A stretch of DNA of 64,000 nt. Source: Pullilachnospira sp963929535 (GTDB lineage: Bacteria > Bacillota > Clostridia > Lachnospirales > Lachnospiraceae). Made by a program: the position numbers and the translations under genes. Positions 26,305 through 34,761 of this stretch are shown one piece after another. Under the pieces are notes generated by a model. It was given only the letters and a program-made list of their open reading frames with translations. It ran no database searches and was not told where the DNA came from. Position 1 is the stretch's first letter; every line of letters starts with the position of its first letter. The stretch lies in contig CAWVIZ010000011.1 in assembly GCA_963929535.1 (NCBI GenBank), positions 186,001-250,000 of the forward strand, written 5' to 3'.

Positions 26305-26901
26305 ATGTGGACACATATGGTATTTGGCACGGATCTGTATCATTTTGTTCAGTGGTTTATTATTTATAGCTTTCTGGGGTGGCTGGTGGAGTCCGTCTAT
26401 ATGTCCTTCTGCAACCGGAAGCTTACCAACCGGGGATTTGCGTCATCTCCGTTCTGCCCCATCTATGCGGTGGGAGCGCTTTCGGTGTTTGCCATTCTGA
26501 AGCCGCTGGATGACAACTATGTGGCACTGTATTTTGCGGGGGCTCTGCTGGCCACTGCGCTGGAATATCTGGTGGCTCTTGCCATGAAGAGCTTTCTGGG
26601 AGCAGTCTGGTGGGACTACACGGACAAGCCCTTCAATTACCGGGGGATCATCTGTCTGGAGAGCACCATTGCGTGGGGATTTTATACGGTCTTTATGTTT
26701 GCCTTTCTCCATCGCTTTGTGCGGATGGTGGCTTCCAGTTATCCGTTCAGGGCGGGGATGGTCCTGGCAGCAGTGGTGATCGTGGTGTACGGCTTTGACT
26801 TTTTTCTGCATCTGTTTATGGCCAGGAAGGAACGGCTGCCCAGAGGTCTGGAAGCGATAAAGAACCGTATGGAAAATTTTTGGCAGGAGATCCGGTACTG
26901 A
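26305..26901 (+). CDS. CmpB-like membrane protein (putative ABC transporter permease family PF06541)
   Basis: A 198-residue protein with about five transmembrane helices. The signature of this family is clear: FIIYSFLGWLVESVYMSF near residue 13, NRGFASSPFCPIYAVGAL near residue 42, and FLGAVWWDYTDKPFNYRGIICLES around residue 96 (core WWDYTDKPFNYRG). Proteins of this kind are annotated as putative ABC permeases but their function is not established, and no ATPase gene is adjacent. ATG follows GAGGGGG. It ends at a strong terminator. Confidence 0.88.
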   Translation: MWTHMVFGTDLYHFVQWFIIYSFLGWLVESVYMSFCNRKLTNRGFASSPFCPIYAVGALSVFAILKPLDDNYVALYFAGALLATALEYLVALAMKSFLGAVWWDYTDKPFNYRGIICLESTIAWGFYTVFMFAFLHRFVRMVASSYPFRAGMVLAAVVIVVYGFDFFLHLFMARKERLPRGLEAIKNRMENFWQEIRY

Positions 26902-26960
26902 ACTGTCACGCGGAACAGATCTGCTGTATGAGACAGTGGGGCGTCAGCGCGCCGGATCCC

Positions 26961-27011
26961 AAAAGAGCCAGGAGCTTCCGAAACTGAATTCCGGAAGCTC
27001 CTGGCTCTTTT
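26961..27011. terminator. Bidirectional terminator with a perfect 20-bp stem
   Basis: AAAAGAGCCAGGAGCTTCCG (26961-26980) pairs perfectly with 26992-27011. A and T tracts at the stem base make it work on both strands, between the plus-strand CmpB-like gene and the minus-strand CapA-like gene. Confidence 0.93.
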
Positions 27012-27060
27012 CGCCGGAAACTGCCCTGGTCCGGTAAAAGTCCGGAGAAAAGCTGCGTCT

Positions 27061-28362
27061 TTACGGACTGTCCAGAGTGTGATATTCCTGGGAAAGTACA
27101 TCCTGATAAGACTGCCGCAGAGATTCCAGTGTGAATACCTCTTCTGTTTCCTGGTGTACGCTGTGTTCGGCAGCCAGATCCTCTGTATACATATCCAGAG
27201 GATAGACCGTATATTCGTCTTTGTCATAATTGTAATGGGTCACCAGAGGGATCAGCCGGGAATCCGTAACGGACGGTTCCCCTGTGGCCTCATCTACGGT
27301 GATGGTGATATCGGCCATGCCTCCCAGAAGGCATTCCGGTTCCTTCTGAGTGGAAATGAAATTTCCCAGAGAATAATACACCAGCATCTCATTGCCCTGG
27401 TCATCTCTGAGGGTTTCAAAATTCTGCAGTACATGGGAGTGGGCGCAAATGCAGATATCCACCCCCTGGGACAGGAGAAGCTGAAGAAAATTTTTCTGCT
27501 CCTGGTTGGGTTCCCGGGAATATTCTTCTCCTGTGTGGAGGAAGGCGATGATCATGTCGCTGTTTTCTCTGGCTTTTTGCACATCCTCTGTTACCTGCTC
27601 TGCCCGCAGAAGATCGATCATATAAGAGGGAAACTGATCGTAGGGCTCTCCATTGACCGTGGTGGTATAATTCAGCAGGGAAAAGGTAATCCCTTTGCAT
27701 GTAACGGTGGAAACAGTGTCCGCCGCTTCCTGGCTGTCATGAATCCCCAGAAGAGTCACTTCCGGATGATTTTCCTCCCAATACCGGATGGTTTCGGTGA
27801 TGGCGCCGGTCCCTTTGTCAAAAGCATGATTGGTGGCACTCTCTACGATATCAAATCCCGCATCTGTCAGCGCGTCTCCGATCTCTGTGGGAGCGCCGAA
27901 TTCCGGGTAGGAAGATACGTTCTGATGATCTGCCACGAAGATGCACTCCTGATTGACAGCGGCCAGGTCTGCCTGGGAGATCAGCTCCTGTACATGGGTA
28001 TAGAGTCCGTCGTAGCGCCAGGAGCCGTCCGACTGAATGCCGGATTCATAGATTTTTTCGTGTATCAGATTATCTCCTACAGCCCGCAGCCGGATGGTAT
28101 GGGCTTCTTCCTTGAGCCGCTGTTCTGTAAGGAGTTCTTCCTCCTGCTGCTTTTGCTGTTCTTCCTGACGGCGGGCTTCCTGCAGGGCAACGGCCTCCGC
28201 CTGATGCTTCAGGTGGAGAGAAATGCCGGCCCCTCCCGCCAGGACGGCCAGGATCCCGGCGGCGGAGCACAGAAGGATTTTCTGCCTTCGGACCTGTCTG
28301 GCCCGCTGCCGCTGAAGTCTGCGGCGCCGGGAATCCCGCTCTTTTGGATTTTCCTCACTCAT
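27061..28362 (-). CDS. CapA-family protein (PGA_cap metallophosphoesterase-like), membrane anchored
   Basis: A 433-residue protein. A basic N-terminus (RRRRLQRQRARQVRRQK) precedes one transmembrane helix (about 28-48) and a Glu/Gln-rich coiled coil (55-90), so the C-terminal domain is outside the cell. That domain is a CapA fold: IRLRAVGDNLIHEKIYESG, AAVNQECIFV, NHAFDKGTGAI, IIAFLHTGEEY and CAHSHVLQNFE carry the conserved D, N, H and H of the metallophosphatase-like site. CapA homologues act in poly-gamma-glutamate handling, but no other pgs/cap genes are here and many family members have other or unknown roles. Confidence 0.88.
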   Translation of the reverse strand: MSEENPKERDSRRRRLQRQRARQVRRQKILLCSAAGILAVLAGGAGISLHLKHQAEAVALQEARRQEEQQKQQEEELLTEQRLKEEAHTIRLRAVGDNLIHEKIYESGIQSDGSWRYDGLYTHVQELISQADLAAVNQECIFVADHQNVSSYPEFGAPTEIGDALTDAGFDIVESATNHAFDKGTGAITETIRYWEENHPEVTLLGIHDSQEAADTVSTVTCKGITFSLLNYTTTVNGEPYDQFPSYMIDLLRAEQVTEDVQKARENSDMIIAFLHTGEEYSREPNQEQKNFLQLLLSQGVDICICAHSHVLQNFETLRDDQGNEMLVYYSLGNFISTQKEPECLLGGMADITITVDEATGEPSVTDSRLIPLVTHYNYDKDEYTVYPLDMYTEDLAAEHSVHQETEEVFTLESLRQSYQDVLSQEYHTLDSP

Positions 28363-28489
28363 GATAGTTCCTTTCGTTCCCGCGTTGGCGGCATTGCAGC
28401 CGGAAAACCGGGCTGCTGCGTATTTTTCTTTATTATATCGAAATATGAGCGGAAAGGCAAGTTTGCGCTTCTGAAAAATGCCGCGGCCG

Positions 28490-28681
28490 GTTACAGTTCA
28501 GCCTTCCAATATCCCGCGAGGGCGCTGTGTGCCAGTGGCACACGGTTAGCGCCGACCGAAACGGAGTGTAGATCACGCTGCATTCGCAGCGTGATCCCGA
28601 GATTTGCGGGCGCCAGGCTGCGGAAATTGCAGCCTGTGTGCATGCATTTGTAACAGTGAAGCCGGAAGGCTGAACTGTTAC
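28490..28681 (+). mobile_element. Family A element, copy A3 (192 bp) with near-perfect 8-bp target duplication
   Basis: Full-length copy from GTTACAGTTCAGCCTTCC to GGCTGAACTGTTAC. Three internal hairpins are present: GTGTGCC/GGCACAC, CACGCTGC/GCAGCGTG and CAGGCTGC/GCAGCCTG. Flanks CGCGGCCG (28482-28489) and CACGGCCG (28682-28689) match at 7 of 8. It lies between the divergent CapA-like and D,D-carboxypeptidase genes; nothing else is evident in that 418-base gap. Confidence 0.85.
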
Positions 28682-28780
28682 CACGGCCGGCAGCCGTTCA
28701 GCCCTTTACAGCAGCGGTAACAGTCATAATGAACGGACTTTTTCCGTATAGTGAAGAAAAAGGATTTTTCAGGATCATTC

Positions 28781-30052
28781 ATGAAAAGGAAGAAAAGAAG
28801 CTGTCTGTTCCTTATAGTATTTTCTTTGCTGCTGCATATTCCCGGGGAGGTCTGGGCTGCCGGTGCGCTTCCGGTATCTGGCCAGGGAGAACGGACGTCC
28901 GTTCTTAAGCTCCAGGCGGAAGGGGAAGCGGCGGAGGAGGATCAGAGTCCTCAGCTTGCCGTCAGCTCTCCAAGCGCTGTATTGATGGAGATATCCACCG
29001 GAAAGATACTGTATGAAAAGAACTCCCATGAGCAGAGAAGTCCTGCCAGTATCACCAAGATCATGACGCTTCTGCTGATCTTTCAGGAACTGGAGAAGGG
29101 GAGCATCACTCTGGATGAGCTGGTGACCACCAGCGCTTATGCCAAGAGCATGGGAGGATCTCAGGTATATCTGGAAGAGGGAGAACAGCAGACGGTGGAA
29201 ACCCTGATCAAATGCATCGTGGTGGCCTCCGGGAATGACGCTTCTGTGGCCATGGCGGAGCATATTGCCGGGAGTGAAGCGGAATTTGTAAACAGGATGA
29301 ACCAGGAGGCAAAAGAACTGGGACTGGAGAACACGCATTTTGAGGACTGCTGCGGACTGACGGAATCCACAGGGCATTATACAACGGCCAATGACGTGGC
29401 GGTGATGTCCCGGGAGCTGGTGAGCCGGTATCCCCAGGTGCTGGACTATTCCTCAATCTGGATGGAAAATATCACCCATGAGACCCGCCAGGGAACCTCG
29501 GAATTCGGTCTTACCAATACCAACAAAATGATCCGTACCTATCAGGGCTGCGTGGGCCTGAAAACCGGAAGCACCAGTATCGCAAAATACTGTGTGTCCT
29601 CAGTGGCCCAGCGGGACGGCATGACCCTGGCGGCGGTGGTGATGGCGGCTCCGGAGCCCAAGACCAGGTTTCAGGATGCGGCTGCTCTGCTTAACTACGG
29701 CTTCGGGATCTGCAGCCTGTATGTGGATGAGACACCGGAAACACCCCTGCCGGTGAAGGTGCTGTGGGGGGTGGAACCGGAAGCCGCCTGTGAGTACCAG
29801 GAGGAATTCCGTTACCTGGATACGGAGGGGAAAAATCTGGAAAATATTCAATCGGAGCTTATCTATCAGGAACCGGAGGCTCCGGTGAAAAAGGGAGATG
29901 TGGTGGGGAAGGCTGTCTATACCCTGGACGGGGAGGAGATTGGCAGCGTAAATCTGGTGAGCAGTGAAAATGTGGAGAGGGCCGGTTTTGGAGACGCCCT
30001 GAAAAAGGCGGCCACGAGACTCCTGAACATGCGGGATGGAAGCGGATCGTAG
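28781..30052 (+). CDS. D-alanyl-D-alanine carboxypeptidase (DacF/PBP5 type)
   Basis: A 423-residue secreted serine peptidase that trims the terminal D-Ala of peptidoglycan stem peptides. A signal peptide is clear (KRKKRSCLFLIVFSLLLHIP ... VWAAG). The three penicilloyl-serine motifs are SITK (in SPASITKIM), SGN (VVASGNDASVAMAE) and KTG (GLKTGSTSIAK). A C-terminal beta-rich PBP5_C domain follows, ending with an amphipathic region (FGDALKKAATRLLNMR) for membrane contact. I prefer ATG 28781; the frame also allows GTG 28751 but this has no ribosome site. Confidence 0.93.
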   Translation: MKRKKRSCLFLIVFSLLLHIPGEVWAAGALPVSGQGERTSVLKLQAEGEAAEEDQSPQLAVSSPSAVLMEISTGKILYEKNSHEQRSPASITKIMTLLLIFQELEKGSITLDELVTTSAYAKSMGGSQVYLEEGEQQTVETLIKCIVVASGNDASVAMAEHIAGSEAEFVNRMNQEAKELGLENTHFEDCCGLTESTGHYTTANDVAVMSRELVSRYPQVLDYSSIWMENITHETRQGTSEFGLTNTNKMIRTYQGCVGLKTGSTSIAKYCVSSVAQRDGMTLAAVVMAAPEPKTRFQDAAALLNYGFGICSLYVDETPETPLPVKVLWGVEPEAACEYQEEFRYLDTEGKNLENIQSELIYQEPEAPVKKGDVVGKAVYTLDGEEIGSVNLVSSENVERAGFGDALKKAATRLLNMRDGSGS

Positions 30053-30117
30053 AGAAGAGCGGCAGGTGGGTATGCATCCGCTGCAAAGAAGCCGGAGAGA
30101 GGAACTGCCCCATAGAT

Positions 30118-30150
30118 AAAAGAAGGGCTGCGCGGGGCGGCCCTTCTTTT
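30118..30150. terminator. Bidirectional terminator
   Basis: AAAAGAAGGGCTGC and GGCGGCCCTTCTTTT form a stem with A and T tracts at its base, between the converging carboxypeptidase and GH13 genes. Confidence 0.88.
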
Positions 30151-30161
30151 ACGGCACAGGA

Positions 30162-31838
30162 TCACAGCTCCAGGATCACAGCCTGATACCCTTCCAGACG
30201 GAGAACATCGTCTTTCCGGGACAGTCCCCGGCAGTTGTTCAGGAGCACTTTTTTATAGGAGGATGGCAGTACCATATCCTGCGGCTCTTTCTGATAGTTT
30301 GCGGCCACCAGCAGGGTCTTTTGCTCTCCCTTTCTGAAAAAGGCCATCAGGTTTTTCTGAGCTTCCAGATAGGGGATCAGCTCTCCGTAAACCACAGTCT
30401 CCCGATACTCCGGATCCTTCCGGAGTGCGATCAGGCTTTTGTACCAGCTGTAAACGGAATCCGCGCGTCCCACCTGATCCGCCGCGTTGATCTTCTGATA
30501 ATTGGGGTTTACCGCCAGCCAGGGGGTTCCCGTGGTGAAGCCGGCGTTCTCTCCGGCTGTCCACTGGAAAGGGGTCCTGGCATTGTCCCTGCTGAAGGGC
30601 ATTACGCTTTTCAGGGCCTCTTCGGGGGAAAGTCCCGCATCCAGAGCTACCCGGTATTCATCCAGGGTGCTGCAGTCATCCACCTGGTCGATGGAGGTGA
30701 ATTCCACATTGGTCATACCCAGCTCCTGACCCTGATAGATGAAGGGAAGTCCCCGGAGCATCAGGTTTACGGCTCCCAGCATCTTTTTGCTGGTGTCATT
30801 TACATCCCCCCGGGCGATATAGTGGCTGACGCCTCTGGGCTCATCGTGATTCTCAATGATATTGGAGATAAATCCGATATCCCCCAGAAGCTTCTGCTGA
30901 CCGAAGGCACAGGCTTTGTACTCATCGCCGCAGACCACCGGCTGGCTTTTGTACCAGCCGTCCTCACTCTTTCCAAAACATGTTTCGCTGAAGTCGAACA
31001 TGGAAGAGAAGTGGCCGTCGTTTCCGATAAAAGCCTGCAGTGCGTCCGTCCGGTCGGTGAATACCTCTCCTACGGTGAACGCGTTGTATCTGTCAAAGGT
31101 TTCCTGCCTCATCTCATGAAGAAATTCGTCAATCCCTTCAGCATCGTGGAGCATATGCTGGATGCTGCACAATCCGTCCTCCCTGTCGGCGGGATAGCAG
31201 GTATGGATATCCGGCTTTTTGATATTCATGATGGCGTCGATCCGGAAACCGGCAACACCCTTTTCCAGCCACCAGTTGATCATATTGTAGATCTCCCTGC
31301 GCATGGCGGGATTTTCCCAGTTAAGGTCCGGCTGCTTTTTGTGGAATACATGGAGATAATATCTGTCCTCATGGCCCGGAAGCCTGTCCCATACAGGCCC
31401 GCCGAAGTAGGAGCGCCAGTTGTTGGGAAGCTTTCCATCCTTTACGGTTTCGATATAGAAAAATTTTCCGTAAGGACCGTCCGGATCCTGACAGGCCTTC
31501 CGGAACCATTCGTGTTCATCGGAGCAGTGATTGACCACCAGATCCATGACAATATACATTTCCCGTTTTTTGGCTTCCCTGAGCAGTTCCTCCATATCCT
31601 CCATGGTCCCGAAACGGGGATCGATATTGTAATAGTCGGAAATATCATACCCCTGATCTGCCAGAGGAGAACAGTATATGGGGGAAAGCCACACGATATC
31701 CACGCCCAGATCCTTCAGGTAATCCAGTTTGCTGATGATTCCCTTCAGATCGCCGATGCCGTCGCCGTTGGAATCGCAGAAGCTTTTGGGATAGATCTGA
31801 TACGCTGTCTTTTCGTGCCACCATTTTTTCTGTAACAT
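30162..31838 (-). CDS. GH13 alpha-glucosidase (oligo-1,6-glucosidase type)
   Basis: A 558-residue cytosolic glycoside hydrolase. It opens KKWWHEKTAYQIYPKSFCDS, with NGDGIGDLKGI as calcium-loop/start motif. Catalytic residues lie in AGFRIDAIMN (Asp nucleophile), FTVGEVF (Glu acid/base) and ENHDEPR (Asp). The length and WLSPIYCSPLADQGYDISDY point to the oligo-1,6-glucosidase/dextran glucosidase/trehalose-6-phosphate hydrolase subfamily; the exact substrate cannot be fixed. The ATG at 31838 follows AAAGGAGG; the longer frame upstream was rejected. An AraC regulator gene lies upstream on the same strand and likely controls it. Confidence 0.92.
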   Translation of the reverse strand: MLQKKWWHEKTAYQIYPKSFCDSNGDGIGDLKGIISKLDYLKDLGVDIVWLSPIYCSPLADQGYDISDYYNIDPRFGTMEDMEELLREAKKREMYIVMDLVVNHCSDEHEWFRKACQDPDGPYGKFFYIETVKDGKLPNNWRSYFGGPVWDRLPGHEDRYYLHVFHKKQPDLNWENPAMRREIYNMINWWLEKGVAGFRIDAIMNIKKPDIHTCYPADREDGLCSIQHMLHDAEGIDEFLHEMRQETFDRYNAFTVGEVFTDRTDALQAFIGNDGHFSSMFDFSETCFGKSEDGWYKSQPVVCGDEYKACAFGQQKLLGDIGFISNIIENHDEPRGVSHYIARGDVNDTSKKMLGAVNLMLRGLPFIYQGQELGMTNVEFTSIDQVDDCSTLDEYRVALDAGLSPEEALKSVMPFSRDNARTPFQWTAGENAGFTTGTPWLAVNPNYQKINAADQVGRADSVYSWYKSLIALRKDPEYRETVVYGELIPYLEAQKNLMAFFRKGEQKTLLVAANYQKEPQDMVLPSSYKKVLLNNCRGLSRKDDVLRLEGYQAVILEL

Positions 31839-31880
31839 AGAAAGCACCTCCTTTAAAGCTGAGTTGTTACGATGTGCTAC

Positions 31881-31910
31881 ATTATACAGTATCATTTTCG
31901 GAGATACCAA
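31881..31910 (-). promoter_or_regulatory. Promoter of the GH13 gene
   Basis: On the minus strand TTGGTA (31905-31910) and TATAAT (31881-31886), 18 bases apart. The weak -35 fits a promoter needing the AraC-type activator encoded upstream. Confidence 0.65.
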
Positions 31911-31933
31911 CGAAAAAATGATGAAAAAATACG

Positions 31934-32863
31934 TTATTTTGACTTTTTGGAGAGAAAATGCTTTCGGTACTGGAGCGGTGTGGTCCCGGTTTTCCGACGG
32001 AAAAGCCGCTGAAAATTTCCGATATTGTTAAAGCCGCATTCCAGGCAGATCTGGGTTACCGGCATCTCGCTGGTCTCCAGAAGATGGATCACCCGGGTCA
32101 GACGGACATCGTTGATATAGTCAATAGGAGATTTTCCCACAGCTTTTTTGAAAAAGCGGCAGAAATACTGTTCGTTCATGCTGGAAAGGGAGGCCAGGTC
32201 CCGGACGTACAGTTTTTCGTGATAGTGCTCCCTTATGTAGGCCAGAACAGTTTTTACGGATTCCACCCGCTGATTCTCCTCCCTCCGGGAGCCGTCCATC
32301 ATGCCGTACTCAGACAGCAGGGCCAGGATCTGCAGCAGAGAAGCCTTGATCTGCAGCTGGGAAACCGTACTGTTGGTATAGATCTGTTCCCCGGCAGCGG
32401 CAGCCTGCTGTCCCCGGCAGAAAGCCTGCACGATCCGTTCATATTCCTGGCGGAGTCTGAGGAATGCCGGATGGGAGGGGTTCATATACCGGGGGAAGGA
32501 AAGCGTTCCCCGGATCAGCGGCTGGATGATCTGCTCATCCGCAGAATCATAGGTCTGAAAGCGGAGAAGCTGGGGATCGAAGACAATAGCCAGCTCCTGA
32601 AAGCTTTCGGTGAGGGAGGCCAGCTGGTGAAGTTCTCCCCGGTTGATAAAGAAAAAGCACTCCTTATCCACCTCAAAGGGTTCCATATTGATGTTCAGGC
32701 TGTATTTTCCGGACTTCAGATATATAAGCTCAATTTCCTCATGCCAGTGAGGGCGGACCCGCAGGGAGGCTTCGCCGCCAAAAAAACGGTAGAGAGCGCA
32801 GGGAAACAGCAGGGTCCCATGGGGACGGTTTTCTCTTAAATTCTGGATCTGTGATTCGTTCAT
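31934..32863 (-). CDS. AraC-family transcriptional regulator
   Basis: A 309-residue regulator. The N-terminal 150 residues form a cupin sugar-sensing domain (RPHWHEEIELIYLKSGKYSL, FFFINRGELHQLAS). Residues from about 205 form the double helix-turn-helix: VRDLASLSSMNEQYFCRFFK and then ICLECGFNNIGNFQRLFRRK, the AraC signature. The ATG at 32863 follows AAAGGAG at 9 bases; the longer frame start was rejected. With the GH13 gene 95 bases downstream it probably senses an oligosaccharide and activates that enzyme. Confidence 0.92.
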   Translation of the reverse strand: MNESQIQNLRENRPHGTLLFPCALYRFFGGEASLRVRPHWHEEIELIYLKSGKYSLNINMEPFEVDKECFFFINRGELHQLASLTESFQELAIVFDPQLLRFQTYDSADEQIIQPLIRGTLSFPRYMNPSHPAFLRLRQEYERIVQAFCRGQQAAAAGEQIYTNSTVSQLQIKASLLQILALLSEYGMMDGSRREENQRVESVKTVLAYIREHYHEKLYVRDLASLSSMNEQYFCRFFKKAVGKSPIDYINDVRLTRVIHLLETSEMPVTQICLECGFNNIGNFQRLFRRKTGTTPLQYRKHFLSKKSK

Positions 32864-32965
32864 GACAAGAACTCCTTTCGGTTCTGCTGGCATCATCAGT
32901 TTACCATATCACATATTCAAAGGCAATCGGACATAAGATATTAGGAGAAAGCGAAGGAGGCGGTT

Positions 32966-33550
32966 ATGAAAAGGTTTTGGGATAAAGAAGCGCAGGCAGC
33001 CGCGGTGACGCTGGCGGCTGCCTGCGCCATGGGGCTGGTGGCGGGTATCCTTTTTGCCAATCTTACCTATCCATGGAGGGATGGCGGGACGGAAGTGCTG
33101 GGAGTCTATCTTCTGGAACGCCTGGAGGAGGGAGTGACCCCGTCGGCGGATTATTTTTTTTATATTTTAAGGCTCAGAGGCGGAAATTTTCTGTTTTTCT
33201 TTTTGGCCGGAATGACGGCCGCGGCCAGAGGGGCGGCCCTGCTGGGAGCGGGAGGGCTGGGATTTCTGGCGGGAGCGGCTGCCAGTATGGCGGTGCTGCA
33301 GACCGGGATCAGAGGAATGCTTCTCTTTGGGGCGGCCAATTTTCCCCAGTGTATTTTCTACATTCCCGGCATGCTGGGAGTATTGATCCTTGCCTATCGG
33401 AAAAACGGAAGGATCCGGGGCGCGCGGCCGGGTGCGCTGAGGGAATACCTGCTGACAGGATTTCTTTTGTTCCTCTGCCTGCTTGCCGGAATCGCGCTGG
33501 AGGCGTATGGGAATCCCGGGTTCCTGGAATGGATATACTCCCGTATGTAA
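32966..33550 (+). CDS. spoIIM: Stage II sporulation protein M-like membrane protein
   Basis: A 194-residue membrane protein with about five helices, resembling SpoIIM (DUF95/SpoIIM family). SpoIIM acts with SpoIID and SpoIIP in the septal peptidoglycan remodelling that drives engulfment. Visible family features are an N-terminal helix after a short basic tail, GGNFLFFFLAGMTAAARG mid-protein, and a final short helix ending GNPGFLEWIYSRM. SpoIIM next to xerD is a common Clostridia arrangement. AAGGAGG precedes the ATG. Confidence 0.82.
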   Translation: MKRFWDKEAQAAAVTLAAACAMGLVAGILFANLTYPWRDGGTEVLGVYLLERLEEGVTPSADYFFYILRLRGGNFLFFFLAGMTAAARGAALLGAGGLGFLAGAAASMAVLQTGIRGMLLFGAANFPQCIFYIPGMLGVLILAYRKNGRIRGARPGALREYLLTGFLLFLCLLAGIALEAYGNPGFLEWIYSRM

Positions 33551-33676
33551 AATTTTCCAGCAAAAAAATATCCTGGAAATTTACAAGATATGGTAAACAT
33601 AAGATTTTTGAAAACGACATTTTGTGTTTCGCCTCCGCAGTCCTGCGCTCTGCCGAAAAAAGGGGAAAAATAGCAT

Positions 33677-33705
33677 TTGCTTTTCTCAAAAAATCTGCTT
33701 ATAAT
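33677..33705 (+). promoter_or_regulatory. Promoter of xerD
   Basis: TTGCTT (33677-33682) and TATAAT (33700-33705) with 17 bases between. The gap 33551-33676 also holds an imperfect hairpin (TTTTCCAG/CTGGAAAT at 33551-33580) without a T run. Confidence 0.75.
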
Positions 33706-33774
33706 AGGAGTTGTATTAAGTTTGAAGGGTAGATTGCTTGCATTATCATAATGGTTGCGAGGACAAAGCTTAGT

Positions 33775-34662
33775 ATGGAAAACGAAATACAAAACTTCAT
33801 ATCTTATTTACATAATACGAAGAAAACGTCCGGAAATACTGAGGTGTCCTATGAACGCGATTTGAGAAAAATGATGCGGTATCTTGAAGGGGAGCAGGGG
33901 ATCACAGAGGTTACCCAGGTGACCGAGACGAATCTGAATTCGTACATGCTGTATCTGGAAAGAAGACATTTTGCTGCTTCTACGGTTTCCCGGAGTGTGG
34001 CCTCCATGCGGGCCTTTTTTCAGTACCTTTACCGGGAAAAGAGGATTCCTTCGGATCCGGCGGAGCATCTGAAGCCGCCGAAGGTGGAGAAGAAGATGCC
34101 GGAGATCCTTACGGTGGCGGAGGTGGATCTTCTGATGGCCCAGCCCTCGGGGAACACGCCCAAGGGACTTCGCGATAAGGCCATGCTGGAACTTCTGTAT
34201 GCCACCGGGATACGGGTCAGCGAACTGATCCATCTGCGGCTGGAGGATGTGAACCTTTCTATGGGATATATCACCTGCCGGGATGGGGAGAAGGAACGGA
34301 TCATACCTTTTGGAAGCGTGGCAAAACGGGCGCTCCACAGTTATCTGAACCAGGCCAGAGAGAGCTTTCTGGGAGGGGAAGATACCGGGGTCCTGTTTAC
34401 CAACTGTTCCGGCAGACCCATGAGCCGGCAGGGATTCTGGAAGGTGCTGAAGGGGTATGCCGGTTCGGCAGGGATCCGGAAGGATATCACACCCCACACC
34501 CTGCGCCATTCCTTTGCCGCCCATCTGATCCAGAACGGGGCGGACGTCAAGAGCGTGCAGGAGATGATGGGACATTCGGATATCTCCACCACACAGATGT
34601 ATGTCAACATGAATGTATATAAGATCCGGGATGTGTATGCAAAGGCACATCCGAGAAACTGA
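33775..34662 (+). CDS. xerD: Tyrosine recombinase XerD
   Basis: A 295-residue site-specific recombinase that with XerC resolves chromosome dimers at dif. N-terminal SAM-like core-binding domain is residues 1-95. Catalytic residues: Arg in ATGIRVSEL, His-x-x-Arg in HTLRHSFAAHL, His in MGHSDISTT and Tyr in TTQMYVNM. The homologue start is usually M-E-x-x-I-Q-x-F-x-x-Y-L, so I use 33775; an ATG 8 codons upstream is possible. It ends inside a terminator stem. Presence with spoIIM fits a core genome setting, not a mobile element. Confidence 0.9.
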   Translation: MENEIQNFISYLHNTKKTSGNTEVSYERDLRKMMRYLEGEQGITEVTQVTETNLNSYMLYLERRHFAASTVSRSVASMRAFFQYLYREKRIPSDPAEHLKPPKVEKKMPEILTVAEVDLLMAQPSGNTPKGLRDKAMLELLYATGIRVSELIHLRLEDVNLSMGYITCRDGEKERIIPFGSVAKRALHSYLNQARESFLGGEDTGVLFTNCSGRPMSRQGFWKVLKGYAGSAGIRKDITPHTLRHSFAAHLIQNGADVKSVQEMMGHSDISTTQMYVNMNVYKIRDVYAKAHPRN

Positions 34663-34704
34663 AAACGGAACACTGCCAGGGAGCAGGGTTCCGTTTTCAG
34701 TTTC
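34655..34704 (+). terminator. Terminator overlapping the xerD stop codon
   Basis: A perfect 17-bp stem, GAAACTGAAAACGGAAC (34655-34671) with 34688-34704. The xerD TGA lies inside the left arm. T-rich right arm, short T tail; it may also stop converging transcription. Confidence 0.75.
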
Positions 34705-34761
34705 CGGCGGCTTCCGGCTTCACTGCCAAAAGGCAGCATGTCCGCCGGGGCCGGGTATTTA

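Noticed and set aside
27079..28653. Long plus-strand frame of 524 codons
   Set aside because: Antisense to the CapA-like gene and repeat A3; high GC third positions keep it open by chance.
30321..31835. Plus-strand frame of 504 codons
   Set aside because: Antisense to the GH13 gene, which has all catalytic motifs.
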